Below, piece by piece: positions 1 to 7,793 of a stretch of DNA of 33,684 nucleotides. The notes under the pieces were generated by a model. That model was not told where the DNA came from. It saw only the letters and a program-made list of their open reading frames with translations, and ran no database searches. The stretch is taken from contig JAZRRG010000014.1 of assembly GCA_045650565.1 (NCBI GenBank), positions 1 to 33,684 on the forward strand. The letters are read 5' to 3'. The position numbers were made by a program, and so were the translations under genes. Numbering within the stretch: the stretch's first letter is position 1; the number at the start of each line of letters is the position of its first letter. This stretch comes from SIG565 sp045650565 (GTDB taxonomy: Bacteria; Bacillota; Clostridia; Oscillospirales; Acutalibacteraceae).

Positions 1-40
1 AACTTATACAAGAGTATATTCACTATTTCAATAATCAACG

Positions 41-97
41 CTTTTCCGTTAAATGCGGACGGAAAAGCCCTGTTCGGTTCAGAACCGAACAGGGCTT
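41..97. terminator. Overlapping hairpins, probable terminator downstream of the FAD oxidoreductase gene
   Basis: Positions 65-80 and 82-97 form a perfect 16-bp inverted repeat. Read on the minus strand it ends in TTTT, so it suits termination of the minus-strand oxidoreductase gene that stops at 158. On the plus strand a T-rich run follows at about 107-116, so it could also work for a gene left of the window. A second perfect repeat, 40-49 with 59-68, shares bases 65-68 with the first, so the two stems cannot both form fully. The rest of 1-157 shows no gene. Confidence 0.7.
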
Positions 98-157
98 CCT
101 ATAAATCTTTTTATTTTGTCTACTTTTACTTGACAGTTTCATTCCGAGTCCTTTTTA

Positions 158-1531
158 TTATTCTATTCCATAGATTTTATCGGCAACATAAAGTCCCATA
201 GCTCCACTCTGCGACAGTCCACGGGTAATGCCCGAGCCGTCACCTATTAAATACATACCGTCCATAATCTCAAAATTTCTGTTATGCACGGGTTTAATTG
301 AATAATACTTATTCTCACAGCCGTAAAGTAAGGTATCATCATTAGCGCAACCTGGGGCTACCTTATCAAGCGCATAAATCGTTTCAATAATGTTGGTGAG
401 TGCACGATACGGCATAACAATTGACAGGTCACCCGCAAACGCCTTTAGAGTTGGAACAACACTGTTGGCTGACAAGCGGTGCTCGTTGGTGCGCCTACCC
501 CTTATCAAGTCGCCAAAGCGCTGCACAATAATATTACCTTCACCCGCAAAATTCATATTACGGGCTATGTTTATTGCATACTCGGTGGGTTTTGTAAAGT
601 CTCCCGCAAAGTGAATGGATGAAAGAATTGCAAAGTTGCAGTTATCGGTCTTTTTCTCCTTTTGCGCAAAGGAGTGACCGTTTGCAGTTATAACACCCTC
701 GTTATTCTCTGCTGATACAAGTCCGCCCTGATTAAAGCAGAACATACGGGTTCTATCTTCGAACGTTTTAGTGCGGTAGAGTATCTTGGGCTCATAAATT
801 TTGCTTGAGAATTCTCGCCAAATAGAATCCTTCATTTCAACACGAACGCCAATATCAACCGAGTTGGCTTCGATTTTAATACCGAACTTGCTGCATACAC
901 TCGATACAAATCCCGCACCGCTTCTACCCGTTGCGATGATAACATTCTTGCCGACAATTTTATTCTCGGTATCCTTACGCTTTGTAAACACAGCATATCC
1001 ACCATCATTTTTTTCGATATCAAGGCACTCGGTTAAATCGGTAAGCTCTACGCCGTTTGCCTTTAACCACTCAATTAAGCTCATCATTGTTGAGTAGTTT
1101 TTATCGGTACCCAAATGCCTTACATTCATATCCAGCAAACGCAGGTTGTTTTGCAAACACTTAAGCTTTAATTCCTCATTGGATTTGTAAAGTTCGGGGT
1201 AATCATCCGAAAAATCACGGAGTATATCATCAACTGCGTTGATATACTTCATCGCCGTAATTTCGCCGAGCTCCTCCCCCATTGTGCCACCGTATGCAGT
1301 ACCGAGATTAAACTTACCGTCCGAAAAAGCACCCGCACCCGCATATCCGCTTGTGATACTGCAAACATTGCAGTGTATACACTTCTTATTATGACCTGCA
1401 GGACAGTGGCGACGCTCCAGTGTAAAGCCCTTTTCGATAATTATTATTTTAGCGTCGGGTGTGTTTTTCTTTGCACGGTAGGCCGCCATAAGACCGCCTA
1501 TGCCGCCGCCAATAATTATAATATCATACAT
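158..1531 (-). CDS. NAD(P)/FAD-dependent oxidoreductase (COG2509-like)
   Basis: This is a 457-residue flavoprotein. The N-terminus has the Rossmann FAD-binding motif IIIIGGGIGGLMAA, followed by an acidic/basic strand end (IIIIEKG). It then has a Cys-rich stretch with the pattern CPAGHNKKCIHCNVC and the motif GYAGAGAFSDGKFNLG, both typical of the large 'FAD-dependent dehydrogenase' family. Near the C-terminus, YLIGDGSG followed by SGAMGL is the second FAD contact. The substrate is unknown. I chose ATG at 1531 because GGAGG lies 8 bases upstream; the frame is open further upstream but those extra residues (MKRCVLQ...) precede the Shine-Dalgarno and lie over the rpmB terminator. The protein is cytosolic, with no signal peptide. 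It follows rpmB on the same strand but is separated by a hairpin, so it is probably expressed partly by read-through or from a promoter I cannot see. Confidence 0.88.
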   Translation of the reverse strand: MYDIIIIGGGIGGLMAAYRAKKNTPDAKIIIIEKGFTLERRHCPAGHNKKCIHCNVCSITSGYAGAGAFSDGKFNLGTAYGGTMGEELGEITAMKYINAVDDILRDFSDDYPELYKSNEELKLKCLQNNLRLLDMNVRHLGTDKNYSTMMSLIEWLKANGVELTDLTECLDIEKNDGGYAVFTKRKDTENKIVGKNVIIATGRSGAGFVSSVCSKFGIKIEANSVDIGVRVEMKDSIWREFSSKIYEPKILYRTKTFEDRTRMFCFNQGGLVSAENNEGVITANGHSFAQKEKKTDNCNFAILSSIHFAGDFTKPTEYAINIARNMNFAGEGNIIVQRFGDLIRGRRTNEHRLSANSVVPTLKAFAGDLSIVMPYRALTNIIETIYALDKVAPGCANDDTLLYGCENKYYSIKPVHNRNFEIMDGMYLIGDGSGITRGLSQSGAMGLYVADKIYGIE

Positions 1532-1555
1532 AAGTTTTTCCTCCATACCGATAGA

Positions 1556-1585
1556 AAGCGGTGTGATCTGGAGAACACACCGCTT
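1556..1585 (-). terminator. Terminator-like hairpin after rpmB
   Basis: A perfect 10-bp inverted repeat (AAGCGGTGTG / CACACCGCTT, loop 1566-1575) lies just after the rpmB stop codon in the minus direction. Only a short run of T follows (CTTTCTAT), so termination may be partial. The oxidoreductase Shine-Dalgarno comes directly after it. Confidence 0.5.
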
Positions 1586-1614
1586 CAATTAACTTAAATT
1601 AAGATTAAACCCTA

Positions 1615-1803
1615 TTAGATAGCACGAGTAACCTTGCCTGAACGTAAACAACGGGTGCAGGCATTTACACGACACGGTGTACCATTTACGATTGCCTTAA
1701 CCTTTTTAACATTGGGCTGCCATGTTCTATTAGAACGTCTGTGTGAGTGAGAAACCTTAATTCCGAAAGATACTTGCTTATTGCAGAAATCACATTTTGC
1801 CAT
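1615..1803 (-). CDS. rpmB: 50S ribosomal protein L28
   Basis: This is a 62-residue basic protein matching bacterial L28: MAKCDFCNK at the start, SHSHRRSNRTWQPN in the middle, and KVKAIVNGTP then CTRCLRSGKV at the end. It joins the large ribosomal subunit. Two CxxC pairs (Cys4/Cys7 and a second pair near residue 50) make a zinc-ribbon, so this is the zinc-binding (C+) form. The start ATG at 1803 has AAGGAGG 9 bases upstream. An upstream in-frame extension exists but lies before the Shine-Dalgarno and was rejected. The gene is monocistronic in appearance, with its own promoter at 1839-1867 and a hairpin after the stop. Confidence 0.97.
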   Translation of the reverse strand: MAKCDFCNKQVSFGIKVSHSHRRSNRTWQPNVKKVKAIVNGTPCRVNACTRCLRSGKVTRAI

Positions 1804-1838
1804 GGTCTGCACCTCCTTAAATAGCATTAGCAACAAAT

Positions 1839-1867
1839 ATAATAACACATACCAAACAATATTGCAA
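1839..1867 (-). promoter_or_regulatory. Sigma-A type promoter for rpmB
   Basis: Read on the minus strand, TTGCAA (1867-1862), a 17-base spacer and TATTAT (1844-1839) lie about 35 bases before the rpmB start. Both boxes match the vegetative consensus well. Confidence 0.75.
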
Positions 1868-1904
1868 GTGTTTTTTTAAATTTTAAGTATTTATCTAAAA
1901 AACC

Positions 1905-1933
1905 TTTAAAAAGAACCTTTTTAATGTTATAAT
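1905..1933 (+). promoter_or_regulatory. Probable promoter for the HAD phosphatase gene
   Basis: TTTAAA at 1905-1910, a 17-base spacer and a consensus TATAAT at 1928-1933 stand 26 bases before the start codon at 1960. The -10 is perfect and the -35 is weak. It is divergent from the rpmB promoter. Confidence 0.6.
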
Positions 1934-1959
1934 TACATAAGATTTGGGGTGTTTTTGAT

Positions 1960-2622
1960 ATGATAAAGGCAGTTATTTTTGATTTAGACGGTACGCTTGT
2001 AAACTCTCTTGAGGATTTAGCAGATGCGGGAAATTACGCACTGAAGCTATTTGGATTTCCTACACATGAAACCGAAAAGTATAAATACTTTGTGGGCAAC
2101 GGTATGATGAATCTTATATATCGCATACTGCCAGAGGATTCTAAAACCGAGGAAATTATAAATAAAGTACATACCGAATTTTTAAAGTACTATAAAATAC
2201 ACTCAAACGACAAAACCTATGTATATGACGGCGTAAAGGAGCTTATCTGCTCTCTTAAAGCAAAAGATATAAAGGTTGCGGTTGTTACCAACAAGGCGCA
2301 CGAACCCGCCAACGAGGTTATTGCTGCCACACTGCCTGATACCTTCAATTTAGTGCTCGGTCAACGCCCCGAAATCCCCACCAAGCCCGACCCCACCCTC
2401 ACGCTTATGGCAATGGAAAAATTAGTGGTTAAACCACAGGAAAGTATATTTATTGGTGACTCGGGTATGGATATGGCAACGGGTGTTAACAGCGGCGCCC
2501 TGCCCGTTGGTGTTTTGTGGGGCTTTAGAACGGCTGAGGAACTGCTCGAAAACGGTGCAAAGCACCTGATAAATTCACCCCTAAAACTGCTCGATATAAT
2601 AGCCGAATATGATAATAAATAA
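1960..2622 (+). CDS. gph: HAD-superfamily phosphatase, phosphoglycolate phosphatase-like
   Basis: A 220-residue HAD hydrolase of the Gph/PpaX type. Motif I is FDLDGTLVNSLEDL (residues about 7-20) with the nucleophile Asp and the acid/base Asp two residues later. Motif II is VVTNKAH (Thr), and motif IV is FIGDSGMDMATG with the paired Asp that bind magnesium. The alpha-helical cap between motifs I and II fits subclass IA. Such enzymes hydrolyse 2-phosphoglycolate or similar small phosphates, and the exact substrate cannot be read from sequence. GGGGTG stands before the ATG. It is followed 66 bases later by the dCMP deaminase gene on the same strand; a nucleotide-cleanup role is possible but only inferred. 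Confidence 0.88.
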   Translation: MIKAVIFDLDGTLVNSLEDLADAGNYALKLFGFPTHETEKYKYFVGNGMMNLIYRILPEDSKTEEIINKVHTEFLKYYKIHSNDKTYVYDGVKELICSLKAKDIKVAVVTNKAHEPANEVIAATLPDTFNLVLGQRPEIPTKPDPTLTLMAMEKLVVKPQESIFIGDSGMDMATGVNSGALPVGVLWGFRTAEELLENGAKHLINSPLKLLDIIAEYDNK

Positions 2623-2629
2623 AATTTAG

Positions 2630-2658
2630 TTGCATAAAGAGGGAAAATGTATTAAAAT
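2630..2658 (+). promoter_or_regulatory. Weak possible promoter before the dCMP deaminase gene
   Basis: TTGCAT (2630-2635), a 17-base spacer and TAAAAT (2653-2658) precede the gene. The -35 matches only three of six positions, so co-transcription with the HAD gene is equally possible. Confidence 0.3.
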
Positions 2659-2688
2659 AAAGAAAATTGGAATTTTGAGGTGATTTTT

Positions 2689-3168
2689 CTGAAAAGGGAA
2701 ACATATTTGAATTGGGATGAATATTTTATGGGCATTGCGCTTTTATCCTCACAGCGCAGTAAGGACCCCTCAACTCAGGTAGGCGCCTGTATCGTAAGCG
2801 AAGATAATAAGATAATGTCGGTTGGCTACAACGGTATGCCGAGGTTTTGCAGTGATGACCTTTTCCCTTGGGACAGAGAGGGCGATGCACTACATACTAA
2901 ATATATGTTCGTGTGCCACGCTGAGCTCAATGCCATTTTAAACTACGGTGGCGGCTCACTCAAAAACAGTAAAGTGTATACAACGCTTTTCCCTTGTAAT
3001 GAGTGCGCTAAAGCGCTTATTCAAGCAGGTGTTAAGGAAGTTATTTATATGTGCGATAAATACGCTCATACTGATTCTACCATAGCCGCTAAAAAAATGT
3101 TTGACACCGCACGGGTTACATACCGAGAGTATGAACAAACAAAAAATACGGTTGAATTAAAGCTGTAA
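2689..3168 (+). CDS. comEB: dCMP deaminase family protein (ComEB-like)
   Basis: This is a zinc-dependent cytidine/deoxycytidylate deaminase that converts dCMP to dUMP, feeding thymidylate synthesis. The zinc and catalytic motifs are CHAELNAI and FPCNECAKALIQ, and the N-terminal part NWDEYFMGIALLSSQRSKDP followed by TQVGACIV is characteristic of the clostridial dCMP deaminases. The length, about 159 residues, is normal. Start choice is unusual: a GTG at 2680 would add three residues, but it lies inside the perfect Shine-Dalgarno GAGGTGAT (2677-2684). The codon that sits at the right distance is CTG at 2689, giving a protein that begins KRETYLNWDEYF after the initiator. No ATG is available until residue 14. 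A strong terminator follows the stop codon. Confidence 0.9.
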   Translation: MKRETYLNWDEYFMGIALLSSQRSKDPSTQVGACIVSEDNKIMSVGYNGMPRFCSDDLFPWDREGDALHTKYMFVCHAELNAILNYGGGSLKNSKVYTTLFPCNECAKALIQAGVKEVIYMCDKYAHTDSTIAAKKMFDTARVTYREYEQTKNTVELKL

Positions 3169-3173
3169 ATTTT

Positions 3174-3214
3174 AAACCCCTTGATAAACAACAAGTTTAT
3201 CAAGGGGTTTTTCT
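3174..3214 (+). terminator. Intrinsic terminator between convergent deaminase and gpsA genes
   Basis: A perfect 16-bp inverted repeat (3174-3189 with 3195-3210, loop AACAA) is followed on the plus strand by TTTTCT. On the minus strand only the stem's own TTT follows, so it acts mainly for the deaminase transcript, though the long stem may also stop the gpsA transcript. Confidence 0.9.
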
Positions 3215-4193
3215 ATTCTGCTTTTTGTGGGCGGTTCATTAGATACGTTACTGTATCTTTAACATCTTCGCCCTTGTAAAGCACTTTATAGCACTCCTGC
3301 AAAATTGGCATTTCCACTCCGTATTTTTCGCAAAGCAGATGCGCATTTTTAGCGGCATAATAACCTTCAACCGTGCCAATCGTTTCGAGCGCTTTTAAAA
3401 CACTCATACCGCCGCCAACAAGTGTGCCGAAGCGATTATTACGGCTGTGCTCCGACATACAGGTAACCACCAAATCACCAATACCCGTAAGCCCCGAGAA
3501 AGTTTTGGCATTAGCGCCCATAGCTACGCCAAGGCGCATCATCTCAGCAAGGCCGCGGGTGATGAGCGCAGCACGGGTGTTATCGCCAAAATTAAGCCCA
3601 TTGCAAAAACCAACACATATAGCAATAACATTTTTAAGCGCACCGCCGATTTCGGCGCCGATAACGTCAGTATTTGTATAAATTCTCATATTACTGCCCG
3701 ACATTAAACGCTGCACGGTTTGAGCCGCCAAAGAATCAAGGGATGCCGCAACTATAGACGTAGGCAGTTTTCTTGCAACCTCTTCAGCATGGGAGGGACC
3801 CGTTAATACCACTATCTTTTTATCAGGCAGTTCCTCGCCTATAACACTCGAAAGGCAAAGCAGCGTTCCTTCCTCAAAGCCCTTGGAAACATTGACTATA
3901 ATTCCAGGGCTTTTAATATTTTTAAGCTTTTTAGCGGTTTGTCTTATAGCAACTGACGGCACTGCAATTACCGTAATATCACTATTCTCTGCCACCGACA
4001 AATCGGTGGTGATACCAATATTTTTGGGTAAATATATATCCTTCAAAAGTTTTTCGTTAGTACGTTTGTTGCTTAATGAATCTACTTCGTTTTGAAAAGG
4101 TGCCCAGATGTTTACGGTATGACCGTTATTAAAGCATAAAAGCGCTAACGCCATACCCTAACCGCCAGCTCCAAGTACAGTTAGCTTCGCCAT
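3213..4193 (-). CDS. gpsA: NAD(P)H-dependent glycerol-3-phosphate dehydrogenase, interrupted by an in-frame amber codon
   Basis: GpsA reduces dihydroxyacetone phosphate to sn-glycerol-3-phosphate, the backbone for phospholipids and the substrate of the adjacent plsY. From residue 14 on, the frame is intact over 313 residues with all family motifs: NVSKGFEEG, LTGPSHAEEVARKLPTS, GAEIGGALKNV with its conserved Lys, NTRAALITRGLAEM, and GLTGIGDLVVTC then SRNNRFG. The natural start is ATG at 4193 (AAGGAT Shine-Dalgarno in the end of plsY, two bases after its stop). Translation from there reads MAKLTVLGAGG, then TAG at 4158-4160, then GMALALL. The TAG replaces the Trp of the GxGGWG NAD-binding loop, a one-base change from TGG. 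A restart at ATG 4154 would lack the first beta strand and glycine loop and has no good Shine-Dalgarno. The gene itself ends in TAG, as does der, so TAG works as a stop here. It may be a recent mutation or a sequencing error. Confidence 0.9.
4158..4160 (-). other. In-frame TAG at codon 12 of gpsA
   Basis: The plus strand reads CTA, so the minus strand reads TAG. It lies between GGT (Gly11) and GGT (Gly13) of the dinucleotide-binding loop, where the family has Trp (TGG). The rest of the frame is undamaged. Confidence 0.9.
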
Positions 4194-4195
4194 AA

Positions 4196-4861
4196 TTACT
4201 TATCCTTTTTCATTCTCAAACGCTTTTCGGTACCATTTAAGATACGAACGATATTGTCTTTATGTCGGTAAAATACAATAGCGCCGCACGCAAGCATTAT
4301 AGCGCTTACTATATACGGGTTGATATTTTCTGAGAGTCCCAAAAAGGCGTAAATTATCGTAACAACAACCACTATTACCGTAGCCACCAACGAGCCGACA
4401 GACACCATTTTAGTAAATAAAAAGCATATTGCAAAGCCGACAAGACCCAAAACAATAGCAGGTGGACAGCACACCGCAAAAATGCCAACACTCGTAGCCG
4501 CTGCTTTGCCCCCTCTAAACTCAAAAAACACAGGCCAACAGTGACCTATCATACAGGAAAAGGCACAAAAAAACCTTCCGTAAACGGAGTTAAAATACGG
4601 CATATCAGGACTATATAAAACATATTTAAAAATGATTAGTCCGATAAGACAGGCAACCGCCCCCTTTAAAGCATCGGCTATAAAGGTAAGCGCTCCCGCC
4701 TTGGCTCCCGACACACGCAAAACGTTGGTTGTACCCGCATTTCCGCTGCCGTAATTGCGCACATCCGTATGGTCAAATGCTTTTGTAAATATAACAGCGA
4801 AGTTAATACTGCCTATTAAATATGCCGATATCACTGTTAAGACCGCTATTATAAACTTCAT
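4196..4861 (-). CDS. plsY: Glycerol-3-phosphate acyltransferase PlsY
   Basis: A 221-residue integral membrane acyltransferase that transfers an acyl group from acyl-phosphate to glycerol-3-phosphate, giving lysophosphatidic acid. The first helix carries AYLIGSINFAVI, and the cytosolic loop motif is DVRNYGSGNAGTTNVLR, where glycines and Asn bind glycerol-3-phosphate. The second motif is a FEFRGGKAAATSVG loop around residues 112-125. Five or more hydrophobic segments follow the usual PlsY pattern. It starts two bases after the der stop and ends two bases before the gpsA start, so der, plsY and gpsA are translationally coupled. The gpsA product supplies its substrate. Confidence 0.96.
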   Translation of the reverse strand: MKFIIAVLTVISAYLIGSINFAVIFTKAFDHTDVRNYGSGNAGTTNVLRVSGAKAGALTFIADALKGAVACLIGLIIFKYVLYSPDMPYFNSVYGRFFCAFSCMIGHCWPVFFEFRGGKAAATSVGIFAVCCPPAIVLGLVGFAICFLFTKMVSVGSLVATVIVVVVTIIYAFLGLSENINPYIVSAIMLACGAIVFYRHKDNIVRILNGTEKRLRMKKDK

Positions 4862-4863
4862 TA

Positions 4864-6186
4864 CTATTTATCGCCTCGCTCACGAATAACAAATCTTACG
4901 GGCGTACCCTCAAGACCGAAGGTAGCACGTATTTGATTTTCCAAATACCTTTGATATGAAAAATGGAATAACTCCGCCTTGTTGCAAAAGCACACAAATG
5001 TAGGCGGACGGGTTGATGCTTGGGTCATATAATAAATTTTAAGGCGCTTACCCTTATCTGACGGGGGCTGCACACGTGCTGTAGCATCGGCTAAAACATC
5101 GTTTAATTTACCCGTTGATATGCGCATTGTGTTTTGCTCGTTTACATACTTAATAAGCTCGTAAAGGCGGTCAATCCTCTGCCCTGTTTTTGCCGAAATA
5201 AATATAATGGGGGCATACGGCATAAATGAAAAATCGTTCATAAGCTTTTTGCGGTAGGCATCCATTGTGCGCCCATCCTTATCGACTATATCCCATTTAT
5301 TAACCGCTATAATACACGCCTTGCCCTGCTCAAGTGCGAGACCCGCAACCTTTGAATCCTGCTCGGTAAAGCCCTCTACACCGTCAAGCATAATAACGCA
5401 AACATCACTGCGTTCTATCGCCATTTCAGCACGCAGCACACTGTATTTTTCTATATTATCTTCAACTCGGCTTTTTCTTCTTAGCCCCGCAGTATCAATA
5501 AAATTAAACTTGCCAAAATCGTTCTCAATAAAGGTATCTATAGCGTCCCTTGTGGTACCCGCAATGTCAGAAACTATTGAGCGCTCCTCACCCGATAAGC
5601 AGTTAATAAGCGAGGACTTACCCGCATTGGGCTTGCCAATAACGGCTACATTGATAATTTCCTCATCCTCTTGCTCACCTGTATCCTCGGGAAGCAAAGC
5701 AATCACACGGTCAAGCAAATCGCCCGTTCCGTGACCGTGCACCGAGGACACTGCAACGGGGTCGCCAAGACCTAAATTGTAAAACTCGTAAAACTCAAGC
5801 GGAACATCTCCTACGCCATCACACTTATTAACACAAGGTATTACGGGCTTGCCGCTTTTTTGGAGCATTACGGCAACATCCATATCGGATGCGGTAACGC
5901 CGCTTTTAACATCGGTTACAAATATTATTACATTGGCAGTTTCAATCGCTAAATTTGCCTGCTGGCGCATACTCGATAATATTACATCATCAGTTTTGGG
6001 TTCTATTCCGCCGGTGTCTATCAGCATAAATTTCTTGCCCGACCACTCGGCTTCACCGTATATGCGGTCTCGTGTTACACCCGGAGTATCATCAACAATG
6101 GAAAGCCGCTTTCCTATAATTTTATTAAAAAGTGTAGATTTGCCAACATTTGGCCGTCCTACAACGGCAACAACCGGTTTTGCCAT
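4864..6186 (-). CDS. der: Ribosome-assembly GTPase Der (EngA)
   Basis: Der has two tandem GTPase domains and a C-terminal KH-like domain, and acts in maturation of the 50S subunit. Domain 1 shows GRPNVGKST (residues 10-18), DDTPGVTRD, DTGG (57-60) and NKCD. Domain 2 shows GKPNAGKSS near residue 184, DIAGTTRDAID, DTAG and NKWD. The C-terminal 90 residues, ending in GTPVRFVIRERGDK, form the KH-like domain. At 440 residues it has normal length. The start ATG overlaps the stop of the DUF512 gene by one base (TAATG), and it ends in TAG two bases before plsY. Confidence 0.97.
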   Translation of the reverse strand: MAKPVVAVVGRPNVGKSTLFNKIIGKRLSIVDDTPGVTRDRIYGEAEWSGKKFMLIDTGGIEPKTDDVILSSMRQQANLAIETANVIIFVTDVKSGVTASDMDVAVMLQKSGKPVIPCVNKCDGVGDVPLEFYEFYNLGLGDPVAVSSVHGHGTGDLLDRVIALLPEDTGEQEDEEIINVAVIGKPNAGKSSLINCLSGEERSIVSDIAGTTRDAIDTFIENDFGKFNFIDTAGLRRKSRVEDNIEKYSVLRAEMAIERSDVCVIMLDGVEGFTEQDSKVAGLALEQGKACIIAVNKWDIVDKDGRTMDAYRKKLMNDFSFMPYAPIIFISAKTGQRIDRLYELIKYVNEQNTMRISTGKLNDVLADATARVQPPSDKGKRLKIYYMTQASTRPPTFVCFCNKAELFHFSYQRYLENQIRATFGLEGTPVRFVIRERGDK

Positions 6187-7496
6187 TACTGATTCTCCTT
6201 TCCGAGTATTTTTTCTACAAACTCATAGCCATCATTATTAACGGGCACAAGCTTTATATTTAATGCTTTTTCTAACTGCTCGGTTGTAACATCATCTAAA
6301 AACTTATCATTTTCGTGACGCAGCATTGATGAGGGAATATATAAATGAGTGCCTAAGTTTTTGCCCTTTAGCTGCTCGATTATATCGTTTCCTGTAACAA
6401 GCCCTGCAACCGTAATTTTTTCGCCAAAAAAGTTGTTTTGTATTTTTTCTACATTGATTTTAATTTGCGGATACTTTAAAGTGATTTTTTCACACAGCTC
6501 TACAAGTAACGGATATGCGGCAACACCCGTTGCCACCGAGATTTCACGGCTGATATCAGTGACATCCGCATCATTTAGCGCTGATAAAACCTCACTTCTA
6601 AAGAGCGACCACAAACCAACACCGTTCTCGAGCTGTAAAAATTCTCCATAGTATTCGGCATCGGGGATTTCACGCTCGGCTTTCAAATAAAACTCATCTG
6701 CGCCAAACACTCTGCGTTCCCCATATTTTTCTATACAGCTCTCATTTGCAGCATCTATAATTTTTAGTACATCTTGTGCGCTTTTACTTGTATAGGACTT
6801 TAATTTTTCCAATCCCTCTCGGTGACAGGTCAGTCCCACAGGTACTGCCGCTATGCATTTTATATGCTCTTTATCCGTTAAATCTTTTAAGGAGCGTTTT
6901 AGTTCCTCTCCATCGTTTATACCCGGACATAATACAAGCTGACAGTTCATATCAATACCCGCTAAGTTGAAGCGGTCAATAACCGATAACACCGCACCTG
7001 CATTTTTATTTTTCATCATAAAAATGCGCAGCTCGGGGTTGGTGGTATGCACCGAAATATTTATAGGGCTTATGTGCATTTTTATAATGCGTTCAATTTC
7101 GTGCTCGGTAATATTGGTAAGCGTTATATAGTTACCAAAAAGGAAGGAAAGACGGGAATCATCATCCTTGAAATAAAGCGACTCCCTCATACCCTTTGGC
7201 AGCTGGTCAATAAAGCAAAATATACATTTATTTTTGCAAGAGCGCTGCTTGTCCATAAGATATGTATCAAACTCAAGTCCGAGCTCATCCGTTTCCTGCT
7301 TTTTCACCGTTTTGTTTACGCTTTTTCCCTTTGAATTTAAAAAACAAAGTTCTATCTTTGTATCGTTTTGGTAAAAGCGGTAATCAAGAACATCCATTAT
7401 TTCGTTATCATTAAGGGAAACAAGTGTATCCCCCGCTTTTATACCCGCTTTGTATGCAGGTGATTTTTTTACAACATTCATTACCTTAACAGACAT
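6186..7496 (-). CDS. DUF512 radical-SAM-like protein with N-terminal PDZ (COG1625)
   Basis: A 436-residue protein. The N-terminus (about 1-60) is a PDZ-like domain with SPAYKAGIKAGDTLVSLN. It is followed by a CxxxCxxC iron-sulfur motif (Cys87, Cys91, Cys94, in SCKNKCIFCFIDQLPKGM), which fits a 4Fe-4S radical-SAM core, then DDDSRLSFLFGNYITLTN and NISVHTTNPELR. The C-terminal half is the DUF512 domain. Its biochemical role is not established. It is commonly found next to der in Clostridia, and here it is coupled to der by a one-base overlap, so a link to ribosome assembly is a guess from position only. AAGGGGGTG precedes the ATG at 7496. Confidence 0.92.
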   Translation of the reverse strand: MSVKVMNVVKKSPAYKAGIKAGDTLVSLNDNEIMDVLDYRFYQNDTKIELCFLNSKGKSVNKTVKKQETDELGLEFDTYLMDKQRSCKNKCIFCFIDQLPKGMRESLYFKDDDSRLSFLFGNYITLTNITEHEIERIIKMHISPINISVHTTNPELRIFMMKNKNAGAVLSVIDRFNLAGIDMNCQLVLCPGINDGEELKRSLKDLTDKEHIKCIAAVPVGLTCHREGLEKLKSYTSKSAQDVLKIIDAANESCIEKYGERRVFGADEFYLKAEREIPDAEYYGEFLQLENGVGLWSLFRSEVLSALNDADVTDISREISVATGVAAYPLLVELCEKITLKYPQIKINVEKIQNNFFGEKITVAGLVTGNDIIEQLKGKNLGTHLYIPSSMLRHENDKFLDDVTTEQLEKALNIKLVPVNNDGYEFVEKILGKENQ

Positions 7497-7520
7497 TCCG
7501 ACACCCCCTTACTTTTTTCG

Positions 7521-7557
7521 CAAAAAACAAAATAGAGAAGGATTTCCTCCTCCTCTA
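7521..7557 (-). terminator. Intrinsic terminator after rpmF
   Basis: On the minus strand a 10-bp stem (7557-7548 with 7542-7533, one G-U pair, 5-base loop) is followed by TTTTGTTTTTTG. It separates yceD-rpmF from the DUF512-der-plsY-gpsA operon. I see no strong promoter between it and the DUF512 start, so the downstream genes may depend on partial read-through. Confidence 0.85.
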
Positions 7558-7576
7558 CCCCGTTAAGATTTTTTAA

Positions 7577-7759
7577 TTAGTCTTCAACCTTGATTACTTC
7601 ACGGTCGCCGTAATAACCGCAAGCAGTGCAAAGGCGGTGCGGTCTCTTATAAGCGCCGCAGCGACCACATTTTACAAGTGTCGGAGCACTGATTTTCCAT
7701 AAATTATTTCTTCTCTTATCTCTTCTTGCTTTAGAAGTTTTTCTCTTCGGTACTGCCAT
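7577..7759 (-). CDS. rpmF: 50S ribosomal protein L32
   Basis: A 60-residue basic protein beginning MAVPKRKTSKARRDKRR, which is diagnostic for bacterial L32. Four cysteines in two pairs (CGRC and CTAC) make a zinc ribbon, so this is the zinc-binding form. It joins the large ribosomal subunit. It lies 34 bases after yceD on the same strand, the usual arrangement in many bacteria, and is followed by a good terminator. Confidence 0.97.
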   Translation of the reverse strand: MAVPKRKTSKARRDKRRNNLWKISAPTLVKCGRCGAYKRPHRLCTACGYYGDREVIKVED

Positions 7760-7793
7760 TTTATTTTCCCTCTTTCAAAATATAAAATTATAC

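Noticed and set aside
130..158. TTGACA at 130-135 as a promoter
   Set aside because: The -10 position gives only TTTATT at 153-158 and it would fire into the antisense of the oxidoreductase gene.
4158..4160. Reassignment of TAG as a sense codon in this organism
   Set aside because: der, gpsA and pyrF all end in TAG at the expected position, so TAG acts as a stop.
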